Positions 33,589 through 42,814 of a stretch of 64,000 nt of DNA are shown piece after piece (position 1 is the first letter of the stretch; each line of letters starts with the position of its first letter). Source of the stretch: Plasmopara viticola (taxonomy: Eukaryota; Oomycota; Peronosporomycetes; Peronosporales; Peronosporaceae). Under the pieces are notes generated by a model. That model worked only from the letters and a program-made list of their open reading frames with translations, did no database searches and was not told the DNA's origin. The translations under genes were made by a program, and so were the position numbers. The DNA lies in NCBI GenBank assembly GCA_001695595.3, contig MBPM02000039.1:186001-250000 (forward strand), written 5' to 3'.

Positions 33589-35931
33589 TCACGCTTGGAG
33601 CGGACGAGCAGCGACGACTGCAAATCGCAGCCGCCGGAGGAACGGAGCGGGCAACGCCATTAGCTGCGCCGATGGCGTGGCGTTGAACCACGTGAGAATC
33701 GCTGCCATTACGCGTTGCCGAGATTCGAGAGTTGCCGGGGCCGAATCTGCCAAAAGCAACTCGACGGCCACTGTTGCAGTGGCAACTCGCAACTCCAAGT
33801 CGATTAGTTCATTTGACAAAAGTTGATCCAACCATGCGAGTACCGTTGCAATGTATTGGTCGATCCATGGCAATACTTTTTGCGTCCGGTGGCGTGCCAA
33901 TGCCCCACATTGCGCAATCGCCCCCACTATTGTGACAATGCCACCCTTCTTGTCACAAGGTGCTTGCCAAAACAAGGATTGGCACGTTGCAACGGGAAAA
34001 AGGGTACCCACGATTGCGAATCCATAGACGGCAACACACAGTTCGAGGCATTTGCCCAGTTCGAAAAAATCCACCGACAGCGTGCGAAAGCGCGCCAGGA
34101 GGTGCTCGACCCATGTCTCTGGCCGCGTTGCGTCCTTGTCGATCAATTCTGGCATTTCCATGGCGTCGGCCACTCGATGCAAAAGAGTGACGCCCGATTC
34201 GTGTACCACCACGTCTTTTTTCGCTGCCGCGTCTTTTGCAATGAATAGAAACGTTTCTAACAGCGTGTCCTTGACAAGCGATGGCCGGGCGAGACACTGC
34301 GCATCGAATTCGTGTTCCAAGATGGCTGGATAGACCTCAATCATGTTTGTTGCATAGTAAAAGCCACAGAGGGTCGGCTTGTTGCACATCAAATCAAAGA
34401 GAACGATCCGAGCTCGTGCGCGTTGTTGGGTGGCATGGCACAAAGTGGCCACGAGGGTACAACAATGTGCCAGGAAAACAGGCTCGTTGTACCCAGGTGC
34501 CACTTGCTTGGTGGCACCATCTCGTTGATTCGGAAAGAGCAAGGACGTAAGAGCATCCAGCCACTCGTCGATCTGAGACTGATCCACTCTTTCGTGTCGA
34601 GTGGCAACTTGAAGAAACACTTGCGTGTACAACCACGCGAGGCCACACTTGGTTTGTGGCAATACTCGGCGGGTGCGTGGCGTGCGAAAGACATCGAGTG
34701 CACCGTAAAGCAGGTCTTGAGGAGCCACGTTTAGCTCTTGGTACCGTTTGGCTAGCAGGTGGCACAGTGTGAGCTATGGCAAACAAAAACAACACTCGTG
34801 TGAGACTCGTCACTAGTCCAACAAAGAAGCGTGCAAGTGTACCACATGAGGGCGATGCGACTCGATCCATGGTACACTTTGTTTCGCAAGAGCCGTCAGC
34901 GTCCGACGCGTAAATGTCCGGTCGATTTCGTTCACCTCACGCTTTATTGCGTGCGTCAACTTGGACACTGAATCAAGCCATTGCGCGTCACTCCCTTGAC
35001 GTCGTCGTTTGCCACCTCTTTTTCTTTTAACCCCGTTTTTAATATTGTTTACTTGCGCGTCATCAACCTTTCGACGCTTTCTTGGCAACAAATCGTCGTT
35101 TTGAACTGATTTCAATGCAACCGCTTGAAACCCTTCCTTCTCTTGCCCATGAGTCGACAATCTCTCTTCCATCTCTTGGTGTTGATCCTCTTCCTTCTTT
35201 TCAGTCACACCCTCCATTGCCATTTCGTCAGGCACCTCGTTCTCTCCACCACTTTCGTCCGTATCCAACCCCGCAAATGCCTCGTCGACTTCATCATCAA
35301 TCGACACGCACACTTTTGCCTTCTCCTCACACGTCACAATTCCTTCTCCGGTCTTCTCTTCTTCGCTACTTGCTTCCAACAATTCCTGCTCAATTTCGTT
35401 GGCAATGGCCACCATCGCGTCCGTCTTCCATTCGCTCGACTCCCACCTCTTTCTATCGTCGCTTTTCGCATCACTTTCCATCGCCTTGGACACGAGCAAC
35501 GTCGCATCTTTCGTCTCGTCTTCTGAATCACTTTTGGCCAACGCAGCATCCAATTCAGCACTTGTTTCATGAAAAAAACGTGGTGGTTGATCGAGAGATA
35601 AAGCGTTTTTGCTCGAGGCTACTGTTTCAGTCTGACTTGCGCGCGTCACAGATTCAGTGGCATTGGTTTGGGTCGCCACATGGTGTACCGAAACGGGTAC
35701 CCTTGGTACCACTGGTTGGTGGCACCTTGTTTCCGTTTCTAAAAGCGTTTCGATACGAAGACGGTACGCTTTCAGCCGCGCGGCGGCTTCTTTAAGCTTT
35801 GACTTTGTCAATCGTTTGTACTCCTTGCCCTTCTCTACATGGCGTTGAAGACGTGCGATAGTCTGGGCTTGATGCTCGATGATATCCGTCTGCGAGAGCT
35901 GTGCCGCCGCCCGCGATTCGCCATCGTCCAT
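33589..35931 (-). CDS. Unrecognised coiled-coil plus helical-repeat protein, two exons (757 aa)
   Basis: Two long frames (35931-34843 and 34773-33589) appear separate, but removing a 69-nt GTACAC...CATAG intron (34842-34774) joins them in phase. The sequence just after the acceptor is protein-like in frame (LTLCHLLAKRYQELN). The second frame has no ATG near its start, so it cannot be a stand-alone gene. The protein has an N-terminal coiled coil (about residues 15-65, IARLQRHVEKGKEYKRL), a long acidic Ser/Glu-rich middle, a strongly basic cluster (KRKRGGKRRRQG) that could be a nuclear localisation signal, then an all-helical second half resembling HEAT/ARM-type packing. I do not recognise the family. 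Nuclear scaffold or repair/chromatin roles are possible but unsupported. It is divergent from the CBM1 gene at 36157 (225 bp). Confidence 0.72.
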
Positions 35932-36117
35932 TAACTTGGCGGTGGTACAAGTGCCGTTTAGTATTAAAAACGCACTTTATGCGTAGTGTACCCAACCAAA
36001 CGGTATTAATTGCGTTAGAGTCTAAATTAAGGGAAATGAAGCAGAAGGCTCTAAATTTACGGTCAACGCGCAGAATGGCAGTGTTGTAACGACATTAAAA
36101 AGCTTCATCGATAATCT

Positions 36118-36130
36118 TCATTATCCTTTT
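36118..36130 (+). promoter_or_regulatory. Initiator-like motif upstream of the CBM1 gene
   Basis: TCATTATCCTTTT at 36118-36130 loosely fits the oomycete initiator plus its T-rich flank and lies 26 bp before the ATG. Weak, consensus-only evidence. Confidence 0.3.
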
Positions 36131-36156
36131 GACGATCGAACCCATTTAAGCTTGCA

Positions 36157-37059
36157 ATGTTAATCTCGCGTATTCTTACTGGCATAGCCGTAGTCGCGAC
36201 CATCGCAGCTGCTGAACCTCATGCATTGCGTACGAATGATGATGAACGAATGCTCGAGTCGGCCGTGGAATTGGCTTTTTTGGAATCGATAGCTTCAATC
36301 GAAAGCGAGTCACAGTCCGACAGTGGATCGAAGGTGGATGGCGACATGGCGAGTAGTGACTCGGACGATCTTGATGACAACTTACGTCCACAGATTGAAA
36401 AACCAACTGCCACTTCTTCCCCTTCAACCTTGATGCCGAATACCTCGACTGTCGCTCCTGACGCTGGGGACACATCGCTTAACAAAACCTCATCGAATCC
36501 GAACGCATCAACTTCGAAGACCTGGGATGTCTCGACTACCACGGATGAACCGGCTTTGACTCATCCAGAGGTGCCGACCAAAGTGGATACCGTAACCACT
36601 CCTCAGCCTCTACCTGAAGCTCCGGTACAAGAACCAAAAACTGAAACACCATTATTGTCGACGGAGGTGCCAACCTCGGACGTGGACGATGGGAGTATCA
36701 ATTTAATGACGGTTGTCCCTTCGACAAATCCTTCGAATAGTGGCACAGTGTTACAAGTGGAACCATGGAAACAATGCGGTGGATTTGGCTTTGACTATTC
36801 GAAGTATTCCGTCAATGGGGCACCTGCGACTTGGTCCACGAAGCTTTCTTGTACAGCAGGATACTCGTGTGAAGAGGTCGACGCTTGGTTTTATCAATGT
36901 CAACCGATCAATGGCGTTGGACTTGTTGATGTATGGGACCAATGTGGTGGTACTAATCACCTTGGATCGACCGAGTGTACCATGGGATCTGTGTGCAAGT
37001 ATGTCAATGAATGGTACTCCCAATGTGTTCCTGGATATCAGTCAAGTGGACCACAATGA
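36157..37059 (+). CDS. Secreted protein with two C-terminal CBM1-like modules, paralogue 2
   Basis: The protein has 300 residues and no intron, with signal peptide MLISRILTGIAVVATIAAAE. Residues about 30-195 are a Ser/Thr/Pro/Glu-rich stalk with PEVP-type repeats. Two CBM1-like modules end the protein. The first (EPWKQCGGFGFDYSKY ... LSCTAGYSCEEVDAWFYQC) has an insertion after CGG. The second is canonical (VWDQCGGTNHLGSTEC, SVCKYVNEWYSQCVP) with Trp and two aromatic residues in the cellulose-binding face. The arrangement and the inserted first module match the gene at 15568-16527, so the two are paralogues. Known: CBM1 binds cellulose. Oomycete walls contain cellulose, so the target may be self or host wall. 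No catalytic domain is present. It starts divergently from the 757-aa gene. Confidence 0.88.
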   Translation: MLISRILTGIAVVATIAAAEPHALRTNDDERMLESAVELAFLESIASIESESQSDSGSKVDGDMASSDSDDLDDNLRPQIEKPTATSSPSTLMPNTSTVAPDAGDTSLNKTSSNPNASTSKTWDVSTTTDEPALTHPEVPTKVDTVTTPQPLPEAPVQEPKTETPLLSTEVPTSDVDDGSINLMTVVPSTNPSNSGTVLQVEPWKQCGGFGFDYSKYSVNGAPATWSTKLSCTAGYSCEEVDAWFYQCQPINGVGLVDVWDQCGGTNHLGSTECTMGSVCKYVNEWYSQCVPGYQSSGPQ

Positions 37060-38132
37060 TTACATTAATACAAGTCTTTTAACTTAGTTAAAAAATGTTT
37101 TGATTATTCTACAATAATATTATTACTAATTCGAAGACAACATTGTGCAAATCTCAAATAGGACTATTTTTCCTAACAATGCCGTAACTCAATCTCGATT
37201 ATTTGAAAAACGTCGTTTGTGTCTCGTTCATTTGCTTGCGCATTAAGAAATTGTGAACGGAACCGTTATCAAAAAAGGATAGAACGAACCTTCTCAGCCT
37301 TCAAGTCGCTAATTAAATAATAGAAAGCATTCTACGCTCTCAGACACTTCAACGGAAAGTATTTGAAGCGACGATTTTAGGTTGATTGTGTGAACGACGA
37401 TATTGATATGGATGGAACTCGGTGCCTCCGTCGGACACAATGATCTTTGGCATAGGAGCAGCAAAACTCCTCAACAGTTTGAAAAATAGTCAATTGTGTA
37501 CATCGTGCTGCTGCGTTTTGTTCTAGGAATAGATAGAGGGTAGAAAAATATTCTTCGCACCGATATCTGTGTCAGAATGCATGTGGCAAGTGGCGCAATG
37601 TTCATGCTAAAAATGAGCTCATTGCAACCACCACCCAACATAGAAGTTTAAGCAATAGAAAGTGTGTTCCAAGCAACAAGATGGAATGTGCAATGTACAC
37701 TGCACTCGACTCAGATGGTGGATATCACTAATCTTTCATGCGAGAGTAAGACATACGTTTGACAGCGGTCAATCTTTCGAGTTGTATGCTCTAGAAGTAA
37801 ATGGTATGGCGTAAGTGCTCTCGCACGCACTTGCGATGTGGAATGATCTAGTGATGCAACTACACAGCTATGCCACGAGGTATATGCGCAAGCATCACCA
37901 TTGACGTTGTCTTGCAGAACTCAAGAACACGAACACGTAAAATCGCACTGCTGAGCGCTTAGGTGCACGTACGTAAAATCTGTTGCGTTGTAGCAGAAGA
38001 AACGCTTGATTAGACAAAGGAAAGAATGTCCTTGATGCGAAATCTTGCATGGATAAAAAAGTTTAAATGCCCGAAGTTTTTGAATTGATATCTTTGATGC
38101 AGTAATCGCTCAAATTGGAATAATTGGCGAGA
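37060..38132. other. Intergenic stretch, no gene seen
   Basis: About 1 kb with no frame over 60 codons. It should contain the 3' UTR of the CBM1 gene. I see no repeat or RNA gene. Confidence 0.5.
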
Positions 38133-38360
38133 ATGTATATTTTTATTTTACTGGTTAGCGCAAAATTTGCTCATACTTGCAAAGGAATTGAGCTATTTAA
38201 CATTTGTGGACTGTCGAGCCTTGACCCGATCAATTATTCTCACGTACTTGACGTCTTCTTGGGGCAAAATATGTCCATATCAAAGGATAGTGCGTCGCAG
38301 ACGACATTATACGACATGATAAAAGCAGGTAGGCGCACTAGTGAGTCTTGGGTTCCCTAA
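38133..38360 (+). CDS. Possible small secreted protein (75 aa)
   Basis: The ORF has 75 codons plus a stop from the ATG at 38133. The first residues (MYIFILLVSAKFAHTCK) look like a short signal peptide. The rest (LFNICGLSSLDPINYSHVLD, then VFLGQNMSISKDSASQ) has no recognised domain and three Cys in total. It ends 116 bp before the SART3-like gene on the same strand. It could be the first exon of a longer gene (a GTGAGT donor-like site lies near 38341), a small secreted protein, or chance. Confidence 0.3.
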   Translation: MYIFILLVSAKFAHTCKGIELFNICGLSSLDPINYSHVLDVFLGQNMSISKDSASQTTLYDMIKAGRRTSESWVP

Positions 38361-38476
38361 TTGAGAATGTGATAATGTGATTTACGTCTAAAATTGCAAT
38401 TTACCCAGTGTGTGTAAAGCAATGCGGACATACTTATTCTTATAAAGAGGTAACTTGAAATCGTTTCCCTTTTAGG

Positions 38477-41341
38477 ATGGCTCGCGGCGCGCTTTCCTGC
38501 GGCTCTGAGAGCTCTTCCTCGGGCTTTTCGAGCGATGAGGACATGACGGACGTGGCAGACGTGGCAACCTCTGCATTGCTTGTTCCCAGTGTCCAAGTTG
38601 ACGTCCTGGAAGAGTGCGAGGAGACTGGCACCGCAACTCCTGGCGGTACTACCCCACACCGTCCATTCGAGTCTCCTGGCGTCCTTCAGTGCTGCCGAGA
38701 AGCGGCCAATTCAATCTTACAAACACCAAACCCGATCAATGTGCAGTATGAACAGTATACAGCTGCTATTGGCCACGTCACGTGGCATTGGCCCACATCA
38801 GAGACCGTTTCGGACGTCACTGAGCTGGAAAGCAAGCTCATCTCGTACCATTCCTTGCGTGCAGAGCTTTACACGATCTTTCGCCAAGCTTTCCCTCTTA
38901 CAGAAGACATGTACGTACAGTGGATCAGTGACTGTCGTACAAGAGGCGCTACAATTGAGGAGCTCAAGCGGCTTTTTGAGCTGTCTCAAGCTGATTATTG
39001 GTCCGTGTCGTTAACACTCCAGAATCTGGCATTTTTAAAAGAACACGGCGACAAGGAAGAGCTGAAAGTGGCGATGAACAAAGCCCAGCAAACAGTCGGG
39101 CTCCACTTTACGAGAGGCCACGAGATCTGGGCACTTTGTCGGGAATATGTGACGGAAGCGTACGAGGATGCTGATGAAAAGTGCGAGCTGGAGAAGGAAC
39201 GGACCGTTCGAGAGCTGTTTTGTAGGCAAATGCGTGTGCCACTCGACCAAAACGACCTTGCCATGTCGGAATTTCGAGCTTGGAATGCGTACAACGCTCG
39301 AGATGCAGAAGTTGTGACGGCTACGTTTACAGAAGCGCTAGAGCGACAGACGAAGGTGTTTGCACCGTTGATGAAAAAGTTGCGGGGATTTGAAGCCAAA
39401 GTGAATGCAATCGACGATCCTGAGCAGGACTGGCAACGCTATTTGAATTTTGTAAAGCACCGAGTTGCCCCGTTGGTTGGTGGGGAAGACAAAGGAAAGC
39501 AGCTGGTCGTTTGTCTGTACGAACGTGCCTTGTCGGTCTTGTGTCTGAGCTCTAAAGTTTGGTTAAGTTATATAGAATATGTGGAATCGGAGGCGAAGAT
39601 AGCAGTGGCTCGAAGAGCGGTACGGAATGTGCCATTTGACTCTGCGATTTGGACGGCATTGCTGATTGAAATGGAGCATCAAAACACAAGTTTTGAGAAA
39701 ATTTCGCATTTGATACGAAGGGAGTTGATTGCACGGTCTCACTCGCCGATGAGTGAAGCTCATTTGCTCAGTACGTTGCTCTCATGGTGCGACTCAGCCC
39801 GTCGTCATGTTACTGGTAGTATTACTAAAGATTCATCGTTTGAGGATACGGTACAACGATTAGAAACACAGGTGGATCAAGTTTTTTCCGAGTGTCAGCA
39901 GCTGATAGGTAGGATGTTTCCGGATTACGTGGAAGGTAGAATACGACTGGCAGAGTACCACGGAAAATGTTACTGGACACTCTTGTCAATGAATGGAGTC
40001 CCAGACATGAGAGTCGTGACCAAAGTGAACGAGTTGTGGCTCGACACGCTCAATACTCCTCTTGGAGACCACGCCGCGACGTGGATTGCTTACTTGAATG
40101 CGCTTCAACGCGTGAATATTTTGTCGGTTGAGTCTATTCGCACGATGATATTTGACGAAGCAGTGCAACGTGTAAAAGAGTCGCCGTTAGCTTTCGCTGA
40201 GTCGTGGCTTGTGTTTGAGCGTGAGAATGGCGACTTGACCAATTATCTGCGTGCCCGACAATATCATTGGAAGCAATGTGCGTCTGCACAATCAACTGCA
40301 GCTTTAGATGACGCTGTCGTATTAACTTTTGGCCAAGACAAACCGACGCAAAACGCCAAAAAACGGAAGGCTGTTGCTATCAAGCAGTCAAAAATGGGGC
40401 AAAAACCACAACCAGCAAAACATGCAAAAGTTTGTACGCCAAAGTCCGAAAAGCATGACGTTTTAACGGCATCAAAGAGCGCCGAGAAGAAGAAACAGTA
40501 TGAAAGTTTGACGAATGAACACACGCTGTTCTTGTGCAACGTGGCGAAAGATGCGAGTAAAGGCGATCTTGAAGACTTGTTTCGAGAAATTCCGACATTG
40601 AAAGATGTTCGGCTGGTTGTCAAAACGCGCGGTGATCGGGTGATGTCACGCGGGATGGCGTACGTACAGTTTGAAGATGACGAAGGTGTACAAGCTGGAC
40701 TCAGACGAAACGGGTTCTTGTTGCATGGGCATCCGTTGCGCATCGAGCGTTCAAAACCGCCTGTGGTATCTGCGACTACGGCAATAAACTCAAAAGGTCC
40801 AAGCTTTTGGAAGTCGGATCCCTTGACGTTGTATGTTGGCTATCTAAATCGGGAAGGTTCGAAGAAGCAAGTGACTGAAGAAGAGCTTCAAATGGCGTTA
40901 CAACAGTCGATGCAAACAGCAGGGGGGCTTGTGGTAGTCACGCGAGTGTCGATCTTAAAGGATCGACATGGAAAATGGAAAAATTATGGATTGGTCGAAG
41001 TTGCCAAGGCTTCCCAAGTCGCTTTTTGTTTGGCCAATGTCGCTGCCCTTCAAGCCACATTGGGCGACCAAGTGACGATGACACCTTCTCGATTCTCCAT
41101 TGCTCACATTCTAGAGCAACAGAAAAAGCAGCACAAGCAGAAAGTGGAACGCAGCAAGAATACTCAAGCACCACAAGCACGACCAACCACGCGACTTGCT
41201 GTGGCTTCTACAACGAGTTTGATGCCACGTGCGTTGCGCCGGAAACCCAAAGTCTCGACAAAGGCGTCAGAGACATCAGCGACGGCTGTGATCGCGCCTA
41301 AAACTAATGCTGACTTTCGTAGGCTCTTGTTTGACAAGTAA
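38477..41341 (+). CDS. SART3/Prp24-like U4/U6 snRNP recycling factor
   Basis: The protein has 954 residues in a single exon. Residues about 75-610 are helical HAT (half-a-TPR) repeats, with typical aromatic/charged spacing such as VWLSYIEYVESEAKIAVAR and AIWTALLIEMEHQN. A basic segment (KKRKAVAIKQSKMGQK) follows, then RRM1 (about 681-757; RNP2 LFLCNV, RNP1 MSRGMAYVQF) and a second RRM (about 783-865; LTLYVGYLNR). The C-terminus ends NADFRRLLFDK, close to the conserved SART3/Prp24 tail motif that contacts the Lsm2-8 ring. Known: SART3/Prp24 helps U4 and U6 snRNAs re-anneal after splicing, in the nucleus. The order HAT-RRM-RRM-Lsm tail is the SART3 order. The three residues after the Lsm-motif core are unusual but minor. 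Confidence 0.85.
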   Translation: MARGALSCGSESSSSGFSSDEDMTDVADVATSALLVPSVQVDVLEECEETGTATPGGTTPHRPFESPGVLQCCREAANSILQTPNPINVQYEQYTAAIGHVTWHWPTSETVSDVTELESKLISYHSLRAELYTIFRQAFPLTEDMYVQWISDCRTRGATIEELKRLFELSQADYWSVSLTLQNLAFLKEHGDKEELKVAMNKAQQTVGLHFTRGHEIWALCREYVTEAYEDADEKCELEKERTVRELFCRQMRVPLDQNDLAMSEFRAWNAYNARDAEVVTATFTEALERQTKVFAPLMKKLRGFEAKVNAIDDPEQDWQRYLNFVKHRVAPLVGGEDKGKQLVVCLYERALSVLCLSSKVWLSYIEYVESEAKIAVARRAVRNVPFDSAIWTALLIEMEHQNTSFEKISHLIRRELIARSHSPMSEAHLLSTLLSWCDSARRHVTGSITKDSSFEDTVQRLETQVDQVFSECQQLIGRMFPDYVEGRIRLAEYHGKCYWTLLSMNGVPDMRVVTKVNELWLDTLNTPLGDHAATWIAYLNALQRVNILSVESIRTMIFDEAVQRVKESPLAFAESWLVFERENGDLTNYLRARQYHWKQCASAQSTAALDDAVVLTFGQDKPTQNAKKRKAVAIKQSKMGQKPQPAKHAKVCTPKSEKHDVLTASKSAEKKKQYESLTNEHTLFLCNVAKDASKGDLEDLFREIPTLKDVRLVVKTRGDRVMSRGMAYVQFEDDEGVQAGLRRNGFLLHGHPLRIERSKPPVVSATTAINSKGPSFWKSDPLTLYVGYLNREGSKKQVTEEELQMALQQSMQTAGGLVVVTRVSILKDRHGKWKNYGLVEVAKASQVAFCLANVAALQATLGDQVTMTPSRFSIAHILEQQKKQHKQKVERSKNTQAPQARPTTRLAVASTTSLMPRALRRKPKVSTKASETSATAVIAPKTNADFRRLLFDK

Positions 41342-41563
41342 GCACTGTAAAGGTAAAGGTTTTGACACAGTTGTGGCTAATTTATACTCGTAAAGGCATC
41401 ACGGTATCTGATCGCAATGATGATCCGAGCATCTGATGTCAGGCACAATGTACCAAGGACAGTGTGTCGATCTTGAGCAAGGCATTCATGTTCTAATACC
41501 ATTCAACTCCAGGTCATTGTAAAAGTTCATTTAAATACTAACTTGGCGATCGCGAAAACCACG
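41342..41563. other. Convergent 3' region
   Basis: 222 bp between the stop codons of two convergent genes. It holds their 3' UTRs; no other feature is seen. Confidence 0.5.
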
Positions 41564-41950
41564 CTAAAGCTCGAGTCGAACAACTTGCTCCGTGGGCCTG
41601 GACTCGGGGAAGCAGACTGAAATAAAGTCGCTCAATTGCTTGCATGAAGTGGCCTGTTGGCACTTGGTCTCGCCGAGATAGTACAGACCACCACATTGCG
41701 CCCAGGCCTTGACGCCGTCGACTTGGTCTAACCCACCGACATTTGCGACTTCATTTAAGCCTTTCGAGGTCGTCGCGTCCTGCGTGACGTCGTCAGAGCC
41801 GTCGAGATCATCGTTGCAACCACTGTTGGAAGGACTGACGGCCTTGCGTTCGATTAAAAGCGAGTCGGTGTCGTTCTTTCGAAGGTAATTTGCCAGGGAT
41901 CTCGTCACTGCCAGCATGCACAGCATCAGTAGGAGTTGCAGCGAGGTCAT
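41564..41950 (-). CDS. Small secreted protein with one CBM1 module
   Basis: The protein has 128 residues from the ATG at 41950. The signal peptide MTSLQLLLMLCMLAVTRSLA is followed by a short Asp/Ser-rich spacer and a single CBM1 (VKAWAQCGGLYYLGETKC ... ATSCKQLSDFISVCFPE) with Trp at the first binding position, Phe at the later aromatic position, and the four expected cysteines. A short tail after the module (RPTEQVVRLEL) is unusual, since CBM1 usually ends the protein. It is shorter than the two other CBM1 proteins of the window and lacks their inserted first module, so it is a separate member. Inferred role: cellulose binding at the wall. Its start faces the desert to the right. Confidence 0.82.
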   Translation of the reverse strand: MTSLQLLLMLCMLAVTRSLANYLRKNDTDSLLIERKAVSPSNSGCNDDLDGSDDVTQDATTSKGLNEVANVGGLDQVDGVKAWAQCGGLYYLGETKCQQATSCKQLSDFISVCFPESRPTEQVVRLEL

Positions 41951-42577
41951 TCTCGTTTGCTACTATGCGAGAAAGTTCGAAAAGGACATACAGTTAATTA
42001 ACGTCCCGACAAATCGCAAGCAGTTTCTAAAAGGCTGAGCACGCGAGCTGTGTGTCCCGATATGATTGCATTCTCAGCTTTATATGATAGGAATTTAATG
42101 TTGCATTGGTGCCAAAGTGAGCAAATTTTCAGACTCAACACATGGGAAAGTTAATGATTGGATTGGATGAGACATTTGTCCTTTCCCATAGATTGTGTGC
42201 GAAACGTAAAACTGATTTGCTGGATACTTCTAGACGGGGCTTTATCGAATTGTGAGAGCACGGAGGCGTGCGAAAAGATGTGCGAGCGATATAGGAACGA
42301 CCATTTACTATCAGATAGACTTGAAGTATTAGTTTGAAGCTTAGTCGCGGCAGAACGCGCGCGCCTGCCGCTCTCGCTCTTTCGTCTGGTAATTTACAAT
42401 CGGCATGCTAAATTGAATCTTGACCATGGACTTTTCTTTCATGACGGACGAGTCTGACGACAAGTCTGATACCTTTATGGGCCGGTTGTTTTAGCACCAT
42501 TTTCATTGCTCTAGGCTTCTTGATCGTTTGCAGTGCTTTTCTTCTAATTATCGTACGAGGGTGAAAATACCGCCTTT

Positions 42578-42814
42578 GATGAAGAAGTCGCTGGAAGGGA
42601 GGACAAAGCAGGAAAAGGCAGAGTCAAAAACGACATCCGTTTCAAATGGCCTTAGCGGCCAAAGTCACTAAAGCAGCGGGCGAGAGTCTATGGGCCTCAT
42701 TCACCGCTAGAGCTTAATAAATTCACCCAAAAAGCTTACTTTTCAATAGAGCACCCTAACTAAGGAAACGAGCATGTACTTATCTGTATTGGCATCAAGA
42801 CAACTCGAGGAAAT
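42578..42814 (-). repeat. Dispersed repeat, copy A
   Basis: On the minus strand this segment aligns with 50542-50800. Shared blocks include GGGTGCT.TATTGAAAAG, CGCCCGCTGCTTTAGTGAC versus TGCCCGCTGCTTTGGTGAC, and TTTCCTCG at the upstream end. Copy A is the more decayed one; its reading frame is broken. Confidence 0.6.
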
